Assembly: GCA_965216025.1 (NCBI GenBank)
Contig: CBDCEX010000013.1
Location: 248,001 to 312,000 of the forward strand
Source of the DNA: JADFQT01 sp965216025
Lineage (GTDB): Bacteria > Chloroflexota > Dehalococcoidia > Lucifugimonadales > UBA3495
Reading direction: 5' to 3'
Length of the DNA stretch: 64,000 nucleotides
Within the stretch, counting starts at the first letter, position 1; the number at the start of each line of letters is the position of its first letter. Positions 8,761-17,354 of the stretch are shown piece by piece. The position numbers and the translations under genes were made by a program. Under the pieces are notes generated by a model. It made no database searches and was not told the origin of the DNA. It saw nothing but the letters and a program-made list of their open reading frames with translations.

Positions 8761-8784
8761 AAAAAACCTCCGGTCAAAGGAGGT
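8761..8784 (-). terminator. Intrinsic terminator in the leader of the quinone oxidoreductase gene
   Basis: On the minus strand a six-base-pair stem (ACCTCC/GGAGGT, 8766-8771 with 8779-8784) and seven-base loop are followed by TTTTTT. It sits about 145 bases before the oxidoreductase start. It could be the end of an older upstream unit cut off by the IS66 insertion, or a leader attenuator. No T-box or known riboswitch consensus was recognised. Confidence 0.6.
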
Positions 8785-8833
8785 CCCCAGGGGAGGTTGC
8801 CAAAGGAAATTCAATGGGTCCCGCCATTGGCCG

Positions 8834-8845
8834 GTAGTATACTAC
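8834..8845. promoter_or_regulatory. Perfect 12-base palindrome upstream of the oxidoreductase
   Basis: GTAGTATACTAC is a perfect dyad in the 314-base gap between the oxidoreductase start (8616) and the IS66 end (8931). It resembles an operator for a small dimeric repressor, but no regulator gene is adjacent. The rest of the gap shows no gene. Confidence 0.3.
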
Positions 8846-8930
8846 AATCTAGGCACCTGCCAGTGGTCAGCAAATAATTGGCCCCAAGTCAAGGGGTGAA
8901 GAGAGGCCGGCAGTCTCCCAGGATTCATAG

Positions 8931-10361
8931 GAAACTGTTCAGAGTTGAGGGGAAGTGAGCAACCGGCGGCATTCCAGGAGGGGATTGAGACCTCTGGCCC
9001 GCCAGGTGCCAAAGAGGGATGCCAAGGTCATCTTGCTGTCGGTGCCCTGCCCTGAGCGGGTGCCGCCGCTGATCTTGCGACTGGTTACCAGATGCCGCAG
9101 GCTCCGCTCGGCGGCGTTGTTGTCTGAGGGCACGGCTGGGTCCGACACGAAGACAAACAGTTCCTTGATGAACCGTTCCATGCGCCGGCAGAGCTTGGCC
9201 TGAACCGCCAGGGGATCTTTAAGGAAAGGCCGCGCCAAGACCATTAGTTTCTCCTCCAGCATTAGCTGGGTGCGATGGCCTGGCTGGGCTCGGGGAAGGA
9301 CCGCGGCCTTGGCCTCCGTGTAGACCTGGTGAACCGCCTCGGCCCACTGAGCCAGCCCAGCGTCTTCTGGGTACAACCCTTTCAGGTCATGGATATCCCG
9401 CAGCAGATGAGCCCAGCACCGTTGCTTCAGGCCCGTGTAGTGGTTATAGGCGGCGTAGAAATCACTGACCAACACTCCGCTGAAGGAGGAATCCAGCACC
9501 TCATCCACCACCCCCTTATCCCGACCCCGACGCAGGAAGTATCGTTCGCTGGGAGTGCTGAAGGTCCAAACATAGCCGTTGCTCCCGTCCTGGCGCCAGC
9601 CGGTTTCGTCGCCCTGCACCACGGGACTGGCGCGGACTTGCTCGAGCACCTCTCGCACCGCCGTCTCAGCCTGACGGGCTACTCCATGGACGGCCTGGAC
9701 GATGGCACCAACACTCAGGTGCAACTGATGGACGGTCTCCAGGTACCATTGGATGATTCTTATGGGCAACCGTCCCTCCTCCCGCAGGGTCACCATCAGG
9801 CTTACCAGATTGACCCCCAGGCGCTGCTGGCCCAGAACCACCCCCTGCAGGGCCTCTTTGGGCAGCCGGCGCCGCTGGCATACCGGACAGATGCGGGCTA
9901 CCAGGGCGTGCTCGGTCACTTCTACCGGAGCCACCGGTAGCTCAATGACTTCCCGAGTTCGCTGTACCCATCCGCCGTTCAGGTGAGTCCCGCAGTCGGG
10001 ACAGACCGCCACGGCATGCTCCACCCGCCGGGTAGGAGTCATGCGCTGGCGGGCGAAGCCATGGCGGCGCGGCTTTCTGGGCTCCTTTTTCTCCGGCGCT
10101 TGCCGGCTGGAGTGCGGCTGATTACCCGGCATCCCCGACGACCCGCGCCGGTTGGGACGGAATTCCAGAACCCCAATCCGCCTTTGCAAATCGGCAATGA
10201 CTGCCCGCTGGCCGGCAATTATCTCCAGCAGAGTTTCGCGACTCGCCGCGTTCAGGTCTAGTTCAGTGTCCACCTCCCTGGTATGCCACAACTCCCCCGG
10301 CCATGCCAGCGTTTTTCCAACGGCTTTGAGCCAATTCACCTCATCAAGTCTGAACAGTTAC
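8931..10361 (-). mobile_element. IS66-family element copy 1 (intact, 1431 bp)
   Basis: Terminal inverted repeats of the form G(T/A)AACTGTTCAGA(C/G)TTGA bound the element. The 8-base sequence ATTCATAG lies directly outside both ends (8923-8930 and 10362-10369), the target-duplication length expected for IS66. A single transposase gene and no tnpA/tnpB place it in the ISBst12-like group. A second element begins immediately after the right duplication. Confidence 0.92.
8939..10339 (-). CDS. IS66-family transposase (ISBst12-type), intact
   Basis: The 466-residue transposase has an N-terminal coiled coil (SRETLLEIIAGQRAVIADLQ), a basic linker, a zinc finger with CPDC and CPVC pairs, and the DDE catalytic core. 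The first aspartate is in VQGDETGWRQDG, the second in LVSDFYAAYNH, and the glutamate in SDNNAAERSLR. It starts with GTG. This is one of only two undamaged copies in the window; the other is at 22874-24274. They differ at a few positions. Confidence 0.93.
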   Translation of the reverse strand: MNWLKAVGKTLAWPGELWHTREVDTELDLNAASRETLLEIIAGQRAVIADLQRRIGVLEFRPNRRGSSGMPGNQPHSSRQAPEKKEPRKPRRHGFARQRMTPTRRVEHAVAVCPDCGTHLNGGWVQRTREVIELPVAPVEVTEHALVARICPVCQRRRLPKEALQGVVLGQQRLGVNLVSLMVTLREEGRLPIRIIQWYLETVHQLHLSVGAIVQAVHGVARQAETAVREVLEQVRASPVVQGDETGWRQDGSNGYVWTFSTPSERYFLRRGRDKGVVDEVLDSSFSGVLVSDFYAAYNHYTGLKQRCWAHLLRDIHDLKGLYPEDAGLAQWAEAVHQVYTEAKAAVLPRAQPGHRTQLMLEEKLMVLARPFLKDPLAVQAKLCRRMERFIKELFVFVSDPAVPSDNNAAERSLRHLVTSRKISGGTRSGQGTDSKMTLASLFGTWRARGLNPLLECRRLLTSPQL

Positions 10362-10377
10362 ATTCATAGGTAAGTGT

Positions 10378-11768
10378 TCAGACTTGAGGGGAAGCGAGCA
10401 ACCGGCGGCATTCCAGGAGGGGATTGAGACCTCTAGCCCGCCAGGTGCCAAAGAGGGATGCCAAGGTCATCTTGCTGTCGGTGCCCTGCCCTGAGCGGGT
10501 GCCGCCGCTGATCTTGCGACTGGTTACCAGATGCCGCAGGCTCCGCTCGGCGGCGTTGTTGTCTGAGGGCACGGCTGGGTCCGACACGAAGACAAACAGT
10601 TCCTTGATGAACCGTTCCATGCGCCGGCAGAGCTTGGCCTGAACCGCCAGGGGATCTTTAAGGAAAGGCCGCGCCAAGACCATTAGTTTCTCCTCCAGCA
10701 TTAGCTGGGTGCGATGGCCTGGCTGGGCTCGGGGAAGGAGCGAGCCCTTGGCCTCCGTGTAGACCTGGTGAACCGCCTCGGCCCACTGAGCCAGCCCAGC
10801 GTCTTCTGGGTACAACCCTTTCAGGTCATGGATATCCCGCAGCAGATGAGCCCAGCACCGTTGCTTCAGGCCCGGGTAGTGGTTATAGGCGGCGTAGAAA
10901 TCACTGACCAACACTCCGCTGAAGGAGGAATCCAGCACCTCATCCACCACCCCCTTATCCCGACCCCGACGCAGGAAGTATCGTTCGCTGGGAGTGCTGA
11001 AGGTCCAAACATAGCCGTTGCTCCCGTCCTGGCGCCAGCCGGTTTCGTCGCCCTGCACCACGGGACTGGCGCGGACTTGCTCGAGCACCTCTCGCACCGC
11101 CGTCTCAGCCTGACGGGCTACTCCATGGACGGCCTGGACGATGGCACCAACACTCAGGTGCAACTGATGGACGGTCTCCAGGTACCATTGGATGATTCTT
11201 ATGGGCAACCGTCCCTCCTCCCGCAGGGTCACCATCAGGCTTACCAGATTGACCCCCAGGCGCTGCTGGGCCCAGAACCACCCCCTGCAGGGCCTCTTTG
11301 GGCAGCCGGCGCCGCTGGCATACCGGACAGATGCGGGCTACCAGGGCGTGCTCGGTCACTTCTACCGGAGCCACCGGTAGCTCAATGACTTCCCGAGTTC
11401 GCTGTACCCATCCGCCGTTCAGGTGAGTCCCGCAGTCGGGACAGACCGCCACGGCATGCTCCACCCGCCGGGTAGGAGTCATGCGCTGGCGGGCGAAGCC
11501 ATGGCGGCGCGGCTTTCTGGGCTCCTTTTTCTCCGGCGCTTGCCGGCTGGAGTGCGGCTGATTACCCGGCATCCCCGACGACCCGCGCCGGTTGGGACGG
11601 GATTCCAGAACCCCAATCCGCCTTTGCAAATCGGCAATGACTGCCCGCTGGCCGGCAATTATCTCCAGCAGAGTTTCGCGACTCGCCGCGTTCAGGTCTA
11701 GTTCAGTGTCCACCTCCCTGGTATGCCACACTCCCCCGGCCATGCCAGCGTTTTTCCAACGGCTTTGA
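10378..11768 (-). pseudogene. IS66 transposase copy 2, frameshifted
   Basis: Nearly identical to copy 1, but an extra G (gctgctgggcccag, near 11268-11272) splits it into an N-terminal part and a C-terminal part. The latter could start at an internal GTG (MVTLREEGRLPIRI, 11235). A one-base deletion near 11730 also breaks the extreme N-terminus. The full DDE core is in the downstream part (10378-11235). Confidence 0.85.
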
Positions 11769-11781
11769 GCCAATTCACCTC

Positions 11782-13105
11782 GGACAGATTTGAGGGGAAG
11801 CGAGCAACCGGCGGCATTCCAGGAGGGGATTGAGACCTCTCGCCCGCCAGGTGCCAAAGAGGGATGCCAAGGCCTGACTGGTTACCAGATGCCGCAGGCT
11901 CCGCTCGGCGGCGTTGTTGTCTGAGGGCACGGCTGGCTGAACCGTTCCATGCGCCGGCAGAGCTTGGCCTGAACCGCCGATCTTTAAGGAAAGGCCGCGC
12001 CAAGACCATTAGTTTCTCCTCCAGCATTAGCTGGGTGCGATGGCCTGGCTGGGCTCGGGGAAGGACCGAGGCCTTGGCCTCCGTGTAGACCTGGTGAACC
12101 GCCTCGGCCCACTGAGCCAGCCCAGCGTCTTCTGGGTACAACCCTTTCAGGTCATGGATATCCCGCAGCAGATGAGCCCAGCACCGTTGCTTCAGGCCCG
12201 GGTAGTGGTTATAGGCGGCGTAGAAATCACTGACCAACACTCCGCTGAAGGAGGAATCCAGCACCTCATCCACCACCCCCTTATCCCGACCCCGACGCAG
12301 GAAGTATCGTTCGCTGGGAGTGCTGAAGGTCCAAACATAGCCGTTGCTCCCGTCCTGGCGCCAGCCGGTTTCGTCGCCCTGCACCACGGGACTGGCGCGG
12401 ACTTGCTCGAGCACCTCTCGCACCGCCGTCTCAGCCTGACGGGCTACTCCATGGACGGCCTGGACGATGGCACCAACACTCAGGTGCAACTGATGGACGG
12501 TCTCCAGGTACCATTGGATGATTCTTATGGGCAACCGTCCCTCCTCCCGCAGGGTCACCATCAGGCTTACCAGATTGACCCCCAGGCGCTGCTGGGCCCA
12601 GAACCACCCCCTGCAGGGCCTCTTTGGGCAGCCGGCGCCGCTGGCATACCGGACAGATGCGGGCTACCAGGGCGTGCTCGGTCACTTCTACCGGAGCCAC
12701 CGGTAGCTCAATGACTTCCCGAGTTCGCTGTACCCATCCGCCGTTCAGGTGAGTCCCGCAGTCGGGACAGACCGCCACGGCATGCTCCACCCGCCGGGTA
12801 GGAGTCATGCGCTGGCGGGCGAAGCCATGGCGGCGCGGCTTTCTGGGCTCCTTTTTCTCCGGCGCTTGCCGGCTGGAGTGCGGCTGATTACCCGGCATCC
12901 CCGACGACCCGCGCCGGTTGGGACGGGATTCCAGAACCCCAATCCGCCTTTGCAAATCGGCAATGACTGCCCGCTGGCCGGCAATTATCTCCAGCAGAGT
13001 TTCGCGACTCGCCGCGTTCAGGTCTAGTTCAGTGTCCACCTCCCTGGTATGCCACAACTCCCCCGGCCATGCCAGCGTTTTTCCAACGGCTTTGAGCCAA
13101 TTCAC
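11782..13105 (-). pseudogene. IS66 transposase copy 3, deleted and frameshifted
   Basis: Carries the same extra G as copy 2 (near 12595) and, in addition, three internal deletions toward its C-terminal end (around 11873, 11937 and 11979). These remove part of the catalytic region, including the stretch leading to the SDNNAAERS motif. It cannot encode an active transposase. Confidence 0.85.
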
Positions 13106-13127
13106 CTCATCAAGTCTGAACAGTTAC

Positions 13128-13455
13128 ATTCATAGTTTTTCCATTGCCAGAATATCCGCAAAATGGTATTCTAGAAGTAGCCCTTCCAGCTTTCCAGACG
13201 CCGCACCTCTGACCCCTGGAAGTAGGAAGTTTGGACCAATCGCGGCCCCAAGACCTTTCAGAGCTTGGGTAAAGGACGACTCGAGAACCCATACAACCCT
13301 ACTTTCTGCAACAGGCCGCAAAGGGCAAGTTGTTGGTCCCCGGACTTGAGAAACCTGTGAAGGAACTCACCGCTAGATTTCCGATTGCGAAGATCCGCCC
13401 CAGGGACATCGGCTCCGGCTTGTCCGCTCTACACCTACCTTAAGGAGGTTCCAAT
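13128..13455. other. Gap between IS66 cluster and greA
   Basis: It starts with the IS66 target duplicate ATTCATAG (13128-13135). From about 13273 to 13440 there is a stop-free rightward stretch ending in TAA just before the greA ribosome-binding site. It could be the tail of a gene cut by the IS66 insertion, but I recognise no family. A strong AAGGAGG (13442-13448) serves greA. Confidence 0.4.
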
Positions 13456-14265
13456 TTGGAAAAGCCCTCTCACCCCTCATTTACCGAGGCCCTGAGTCAG
13501 TTCGTGGCTGTCAAGAAGAGCGGCAAAAAGGGCATGGAAGGTCACCAGGAAATCGGCCGGTTCATCGCTTGGTTCGGACGAGATCGCCGGGTCAGCGAGC
13601 TTACTCCTGCCGAGGTAGCCGATTATGCGCAGCACGTGGGGTTGGGCGGGAGTGAATCCACTCAGAAGCTGAGTCCGGTGAAGGGGTTTTTGGGATTCCT
13701 GAAAGATGAGGGGTGGGTAGAAACCGGGTTGGCGACCCACCTGCGGGTTCCGCGGAGCCGGCGCACCACCGCCGGGCGCGCATCTGCCGCGGCCGCCGCT
13801 GCTACTCAACTCAGCCAGGAGGGTTTTGAGCGTCTGCAGGAGCAGGTGGAGTCCCTGAAAGGGGAACGAGTCAATGTGTTGGAAGATATCAAGCGCGCGA
13901 TGGCCGACAAAGACTTTCGCGAGAACGCGCCCCTTGATGCCGCCAAGGAGCGCCAAGGCATAATTGAAGGCCGGATCCGCGAACTGGAATCCAGCCTGGC
14001 CAATGCGGAAATCCTCTCCTCAAAGCCTCGGAAGAACCAAATGAAGGTGGCCATGGGAACCAAAGTCACTCTCAAGGATTTGGGCTCTGGCCGGAAGCTT
14101 TTGTACACCCTGGTAGACATGCGGGAGGCCGATGTCGCCTCGGGCAAAATTTCCACCCAGTCGCCGGTAGGTCAGGCTCTATTGGAACGGAGCGTAGGCG
14201 AAGAGGTTGAGGTTGCAGTTCCCAAGGGAACGGTGCGTTACAAAGTCGAAAAGATCGGAACCTGA
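13456..14265 (+). CDS. greA: GreA-type transcription elongation factor with N-terminal recombinase core-binding (SAM-like) domain
   Basis: Residues 1 to about 100 resemble the core-binding domain of tyrosine recombinases (FTEALSQFVAVKKSG, then RFIAWFGRDRRVSELTPAEV and VKGFLGFLKDEGWV), with no catalytic recombinase domain after it. An alanine-rich linker leads to a complete GreA. The coiled coil starts at LSQEGFERLQEQVESLKGER, and its tip has D and E in KDFRENAPLDAAKERQG, the acidic pair that coordinates Mg for RNA cleavage. The FKBP-like C-terminal domain spans VTLKDLGSGRKLLYTLVD to the end. GreA rescues backtracked RNA polymerase by stimulating transcript cleavage. The total of 269 residues compares with about 158 for a standard GreA. 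TTG start with a strong AAGGAGG. Confidence 0.88.
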   Translation: MEKPSHPSFTEALSQFVAVKKSGKKGMEGHQEIGRFIAWFGRDRRVSELTPAEVADYAQHVGLGGSESTQKLSPVKGFLGFLKDEGWVETGLATHLRVPRSRRTTAGRASAAAAAATQLSQEGFERLQEQVESLKGERVNVLEDIKRAMADKDFRENAPLDAAKERQGIIEGRIRELESSLANAEILSSKPRKNQMKVAMGTKVTLKDLGSGRKLLYTLVDMREADVASGKISTQSPVGQALLERSVGEEVEVAVPKGTVRYKVEKIGT

Positions 14266-14324
14266 GACTTTAACCCCAGCGCTCCGGGATATAATGCCCC
14301 TCAGCTCTAGCAATGCCTGAACAA

Positions 14325-14356
14325 GCCGTCGGCCCAAATTAAGGCCGGCGGTTTCT
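14325..14356 (+). terminator. Intrinsic terminator after greA
   Basis: A ten-base stem, GCCGTCGGCC (14325-14334) with GGCCGGCGGT (14343-14352), including one G-U pair and an eight-base loop, runs into a T-rich stretch (ttt ctgg ttt). It lies 60 bases after the greA stop, between greA and the convergent peroxiredoxin gene. Confidence 0.7.
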
Positions 14357-14382
14357 GGTTTGAAAATACCTAACCCGCCCCG

Positions 14383-14847
14383 TTATCCCAAGCCTTCCAG
14401 GGCCGCCAGGATTACCTGCGGATCGGGCAGTACCCCGGGGGTGTAGATTTCCCGGTAGCGAATTACCCCCTGCTTGTCTACCACCAGCACCGCGCGCTGG
14501 CTGGCGCCGCGTTCTTCATTCCAGAGGTCGTAGGCCTGACTGACCTTGCCTTTAGGGTGCCAGTCAGACAGCTCAGGATAGGGTAGCCCGCCTAGGGCCG
14601 TGGTCCAGGCCCGATGGGCGTTGATCTGGTCGCAGCTGATACCCAGAACCTGGGCATTCTTCTCTTCGAACTGGCTGTAAAACTGCCGGAACGAAGTGGC
14701 CTGCGTGGTTCAACCAGCGGTAAAGTCGAACACGTGGAAGGATAGTATTACATGCTTCTCACCCCGGTATTGGCTTAAACTAATATCTCCTTCGCTTACC
14801 GAAGGGAGGCTGAAATCGGGTGCCTGATCACCAACTTGTGCGGACAT
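14383..14847 (-). CDS. Peroxiredoxin (AhpC/TSA family), candidate selenoprotein with in-frame TGA at the active site
   Basis: Read on the minus strand from ATG at 14847, the frame gives MSAQVGDQAPDFSLPSV and continues to a TAA at 14383-14385 with one internal stop, TGA at codon 46 (14710-14712). The context is FHVFDFTAG-TGA-TTQATSF, where the TGA falls exactly on the peroxidatic cysteine of the TxxC motif. Downstream the family pattern is intact: LGISCDQINAHRAW, then RAVLVVDKQGVIRYREIY, total 154 residues. Peroxiredoxins reduce peroxides through that residue, and selenocysteine forms are known in bacteria. A plausible SECIS hairpin follows the TGA. ATG has an AAGGTGG site. Alternative: a nonsense mutation. 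Sec biosynthesis genes are not in the window. Confidence 0.72.
14664..14696 (-). promoter_or_regulatory. Candidate bacterial SECIS element in the peroxiredoxin mRNA
   Basis: On the minus strand, 13 bases after the TGA, CTTCG (14692-14696) can pair with CGAAG (14664-14668). Inside is a UU/UU internal loop, a C-G pair, a C-A mismatch, and GGC/GCC (14685-14687 with 14673-14675) closing the nine-base loop AGTTTTACA. The loop lies 25 bases from the TGA and has G as its second base; both fit the bacterial SECIS rules as I know them. The stem is short, so this is tentative. Confidence 0.45.
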
Positions 14848-14974
14848 ATCACCACCTTCTATAACTTCTGCTCCGGGCTAAAACTTTTAGTTGGTCCCGG
14901 TCCCGCCCTGGAGCGGAGCGCCGGTGAGATTATATCTTATTACACGTCTGCTGACGACACTCTGCGCCGCCGCG

Positions 14975-16242
14975 CAGGGCCTTTTCATTTTCTCAAAATA
15001 GTATAAAATTATTACCAGTTTAAGCGGGAGGGGAGGATGATGACTTTGAGAGAAGCGCTGGATTTGGTGCCTGACTTCCGGAGTAGCCAAGGGCGACGCC
15101 ACTCTTTGGGGGCGATCCTGGCCTTGGCCACCTGTGCCATGCTGTGCGGCGCCCGCAGCTTATACGCCATAGCTCAATGGGGGCGGGACCAAGGGGGTGC
15201 TACGGCGCAGCTTTTGGGGTTCAGCCAGGAGAAGACACCCTGCGTGGCCACCCTCCACCGGGTGTTCAAGGGCCTGGACGTGGCGGCCTTTGAGGCAGAA
15301 GTCGGCAACTGGCTGGCAAATAGCGGGGTAGAGGCGGATGACCCCCTGTCCCTGGACGGGAAAACCTTGCGAGGGGTCCACGGCCAAGAGATACCCGGGG
15401 TCCATCTGGTGTCGGCCTACGCTAGCCGCGCTGGGGCAGTGCTGGCGCAGGTAGCTGCGCCGGGCAAAGGGGAAGAATTGGCGGCGGTCAAAGAAGTATT
15501 GGGCCAGGTACCCCTGAAGGGTCGGGTAGTAGTGGCTGATGCCTTACTGACCCAACGGAAAGTCTGTGAGCAGATTGTGGCAGGCGGCGGAGAGTATCTG
15601 CTGCCAGTTAAAGAGAATCAGCCCACCTTGCGCCGAGACCTGGAGGTGGCTTTTTCCCCTGCTAGGAACTGAGAGGGCTGGTGGCCCAACCGTACCTCCC
15701 TGGCTGGCAGCGGAGTGGCGAGCACGCGGGGCCAAGCTGACGGTCTGGGCCGATGCTCCAGTAAAGCGGCGTCATGGGCGGCTGGAGCGGCGAGAGTTGT
15801 GGGCCTTGGCCGACCCAGAGCTAAATGGCTACGTGGGCAGCGCTGGGACGGTCGGGGAAGCGTGGCCGCATCTGCAACAGGTGTGTCGGCTAGAGCGCCA
15901 GCGGGTCGTGAAGGGCAAGAAACAGGTGGCTGTGAGCTATGCAATTAGCAGTCTCCCAGCCCGCCGATGCGAGGCGATTGTTGAGCCTTTCCCGTGGGCA
16001 CTGGGGCATCGAGAACCGCCTCCACTGGGTACGGGATGTGACCTTCGACGAGGACCGCTCTCAGGTGCGCACTGGGGCCGCCCCTCAGGTTCTGGCGGGC
16101 CTGCGGAACCTGGTCATCAGCTTGGTACGTCGGGCTGGGCATTCCAACGTAGCCGCTGCCCTACGCCGCCACAATGCCCATCTCAGCGAAGCTTTCGACA
16201 TGATGGGCTTTTCCTACCAGGCAGGAGAATGAAAAGGCACTG
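14975..16242 (+). mobile_element. ISAs1-family element copy 1
   Basis: The ends are CAGGGCCTTTTCATTTTCTC at the left and the inverted CAGTGCCTTTTCATTCTC at the right. Flanks GCCGCCGCG (14966-14974) and GCCGCCGCC (16243-16251) match at eight of nine bases, consistent with an ISAs1 target duplication. Almost identical to the element at 61469-62743. Confidence 0.87.
15037..16232 (+). pseudogene. ISAs1-family transposase, two frameshifts
   Basis: The N-terminal 200 residues (MMTLREALDLVPDFRSSQGR, SLDGKTLRG, VVADALLTQ, LLPVKENQPTL) are typical of the H-repeat/ISAs1 transposase. The frame is lost near 15650-15660 (ctttttcccctgc) and the code continues one frame on as GAKLTVWADAPVKRRHGRLE. It shifts again near 15960 before DARRLLSLSRGHWGIENRLHW, the conserved C-terminal block. 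The first shift is shared with the other copy; the second is not at the same place. Confidence 0.85.
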
Positions 16243-16349
16243 GCCGCCGCCGGCAGGGCGCTGCCTTGAGCCCAGACATCCCCAGGGCAGCACCGGTCCC
16301 GGCACCGGACATGGTATACTGGCCGGGATGCGGTGAGGGGGAAACAACT

Positions 16350-17354
16350 TTGGAAGTGATTTTCAGCCGGGGAGTCTACCTGCCGGAGTTGGATTTCTGG
16401 ATGGACTCCCGGCGGAAACAGGAAGTGAGCCTGATTTCCCACGGCCACTCCGACCACACCGCACGCCACCAAAGGCCGATACTTACCCCCAACACCCGTC
16501 TGCTGCTCTCTGATTATCTGAGTCGCTCGGACCCGGTCATCCTGGAGTACCGCGAGCCCCTGGAAACGGAAAAATACACCTTGACTCTGCACCCGGCCGG
16601 GCACTGCTTGGGGTCGGCCCAGGCCCTGCTTCAATCAAAAGTCAGTGGGGAGCGGGTTCTATACACCGGCGACTTTAAGGTCCGCAGTAACCCAATCAAC
16701 GAACCCCTGGAGCCGGTCCCCTGCGATATCCTGATCATGGAATCGACCTACGGCCGTCCGGAGTACAGCTTCCCGCCGGAAGAGCAGGTGCTTGCCACGG
16801 CCGGCAAGACTTTGCGTGAGTGGCTGTCCCAGGGCGCAAGGCCGGTGGTGCGGGGCTGGCGGCTGGGCAAAGCCCAAGAGCTGCTGTACCAGTTCCTGGA
16901 TCAGGGATTCGAGGTGCTGGTCGAGGACAGCATCTATCAGATCGCCTGCACCTACCGAGAGTCCGGCGTGGCATTCCCAGGCGAGTTTCGTCGGTTTGAT
17001 GACGGGATTGATGGCGACTGGCCCGAGGGTCAGATTCTGATTTGTCCGCCGGGACCGTGGAGTGGCAAGAGCTTATCCGGTATTCGGGGAAAGCGCTTCA
17101 TGGACCTTACCGGTTGGGCCACTGGTGGCGGGCACCAGTGGAGCCGCCGCGCCGACGCCAGCCTGCCCTATAGCGACCACGCCGATTTTAGCGAGTTAGT
17201 GGGATACGTGCAGGAGGTGAAGCCGAAGCAGGTTTATACCGTCAACGGCTTCCCCGAGCTGGCGGCTCGCCTGCGCCATTTGGGGTATCCGGCGGTGCAT
17301 CTCAACGGCAAGGGCCAGCCCGAAGACAGCGGCTTCCAGATAAAGATGCTTTAG
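16350..17354 (+). CDS. Metallo-beta-lactamase-fold exonuclease-like protein
   Basis: A 334-residue MBL-fold protein with LISHGHSDHTARH (the HxHxDH metal motif), HPAGHCLGSAQ, YTGDFK and a late LPYSDHADF. This order is that of the beta-CASP-related exonuclease family that includes DNA-ligase-associated exonucleases. A nuclease role on DNA or RNA ends is likely but the substrate is unknown; no ligase gene is beside it. I prefer the TTG at 16350, after GAGGGGG, because family members start just before the ...IYLPELDFW segment; TTG 16266 and ATG 16311 are alternatives. ISAs1 lies just upstream and IS1380 begins at the base after its stop. Confidence 0.78.
   Translation: MEVIFSRGVYLPELDFWMDSRRKQEVSLISHGHSDHTARHQRPILTPNTRLLLSDYLSRSDPVILEYREPLETEKYTLTLHPAGHCLGSAQALLQSKVSGERVLYTGDFKVRSNPINEPLEPVPCDILIMESTYGRPEYSFPPEEQVLATAGKTLREWLSQGARPVVRGWRLGKAQELLYQFLDQGFEVLVEDSIYQIACTYRESGVAFPGEFRRFDDGIDGDWPEGQILICPPGPWSGKSLSGIRGKRFMDLTGWATGGGHQWSRRADASLPYSDHADFSELVGYVQEVKPKQVYTVNGFPELAARLRHLGYPAVHLNGKGQPEDSGFQIKML

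Larger units (their letters stand above)
10370..13127 (-). mobile_element. Fused tandem IS66 copies 2 and 3 (both defective)
   Basis: Two further IS66 copies lie head to tail with their inner ends missing. Copy 2 runs 10370 to about 11781 and lacks its right terminal repeat. Copy 3 runs about 11785-13127 and lacks the outer nine bases of its left repeat. The block has good outer ends and is followed by ATTCATAG (13128-13135). With 8923 and 10362 this makes three copies of the same target sequence across the cluster. Confidence 0.88.

Noticed and set aside
8617..8930. T-box or riboswitch before the quinone oxidoreductase
   Set aside because: A terminator hairpin is present, but no T-box sequence or recognised riboswitch core was found.
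9275..9940. Open frames opposite the IS66 transposases (also at 10714, 12040, 23210, 30889 and 51000)
   Set aside because: They recur only because the IS66 copies recur; no ribosome-binding sites or family features.
13273..13440. Possible C-terminal gene remnant before greA
   Set aside because: Only about 55 codons without a recognised family; a chance open frame in GC-rich DNA is as likely.
14383..14847. Peroxiredoxin as a simple pseudogene
   Set aside because: Possible, but the only stop is TGA at the catalytic cysteine codon and the rest is intact, so a selenoprotein is preferred pending a search for Sec genes.
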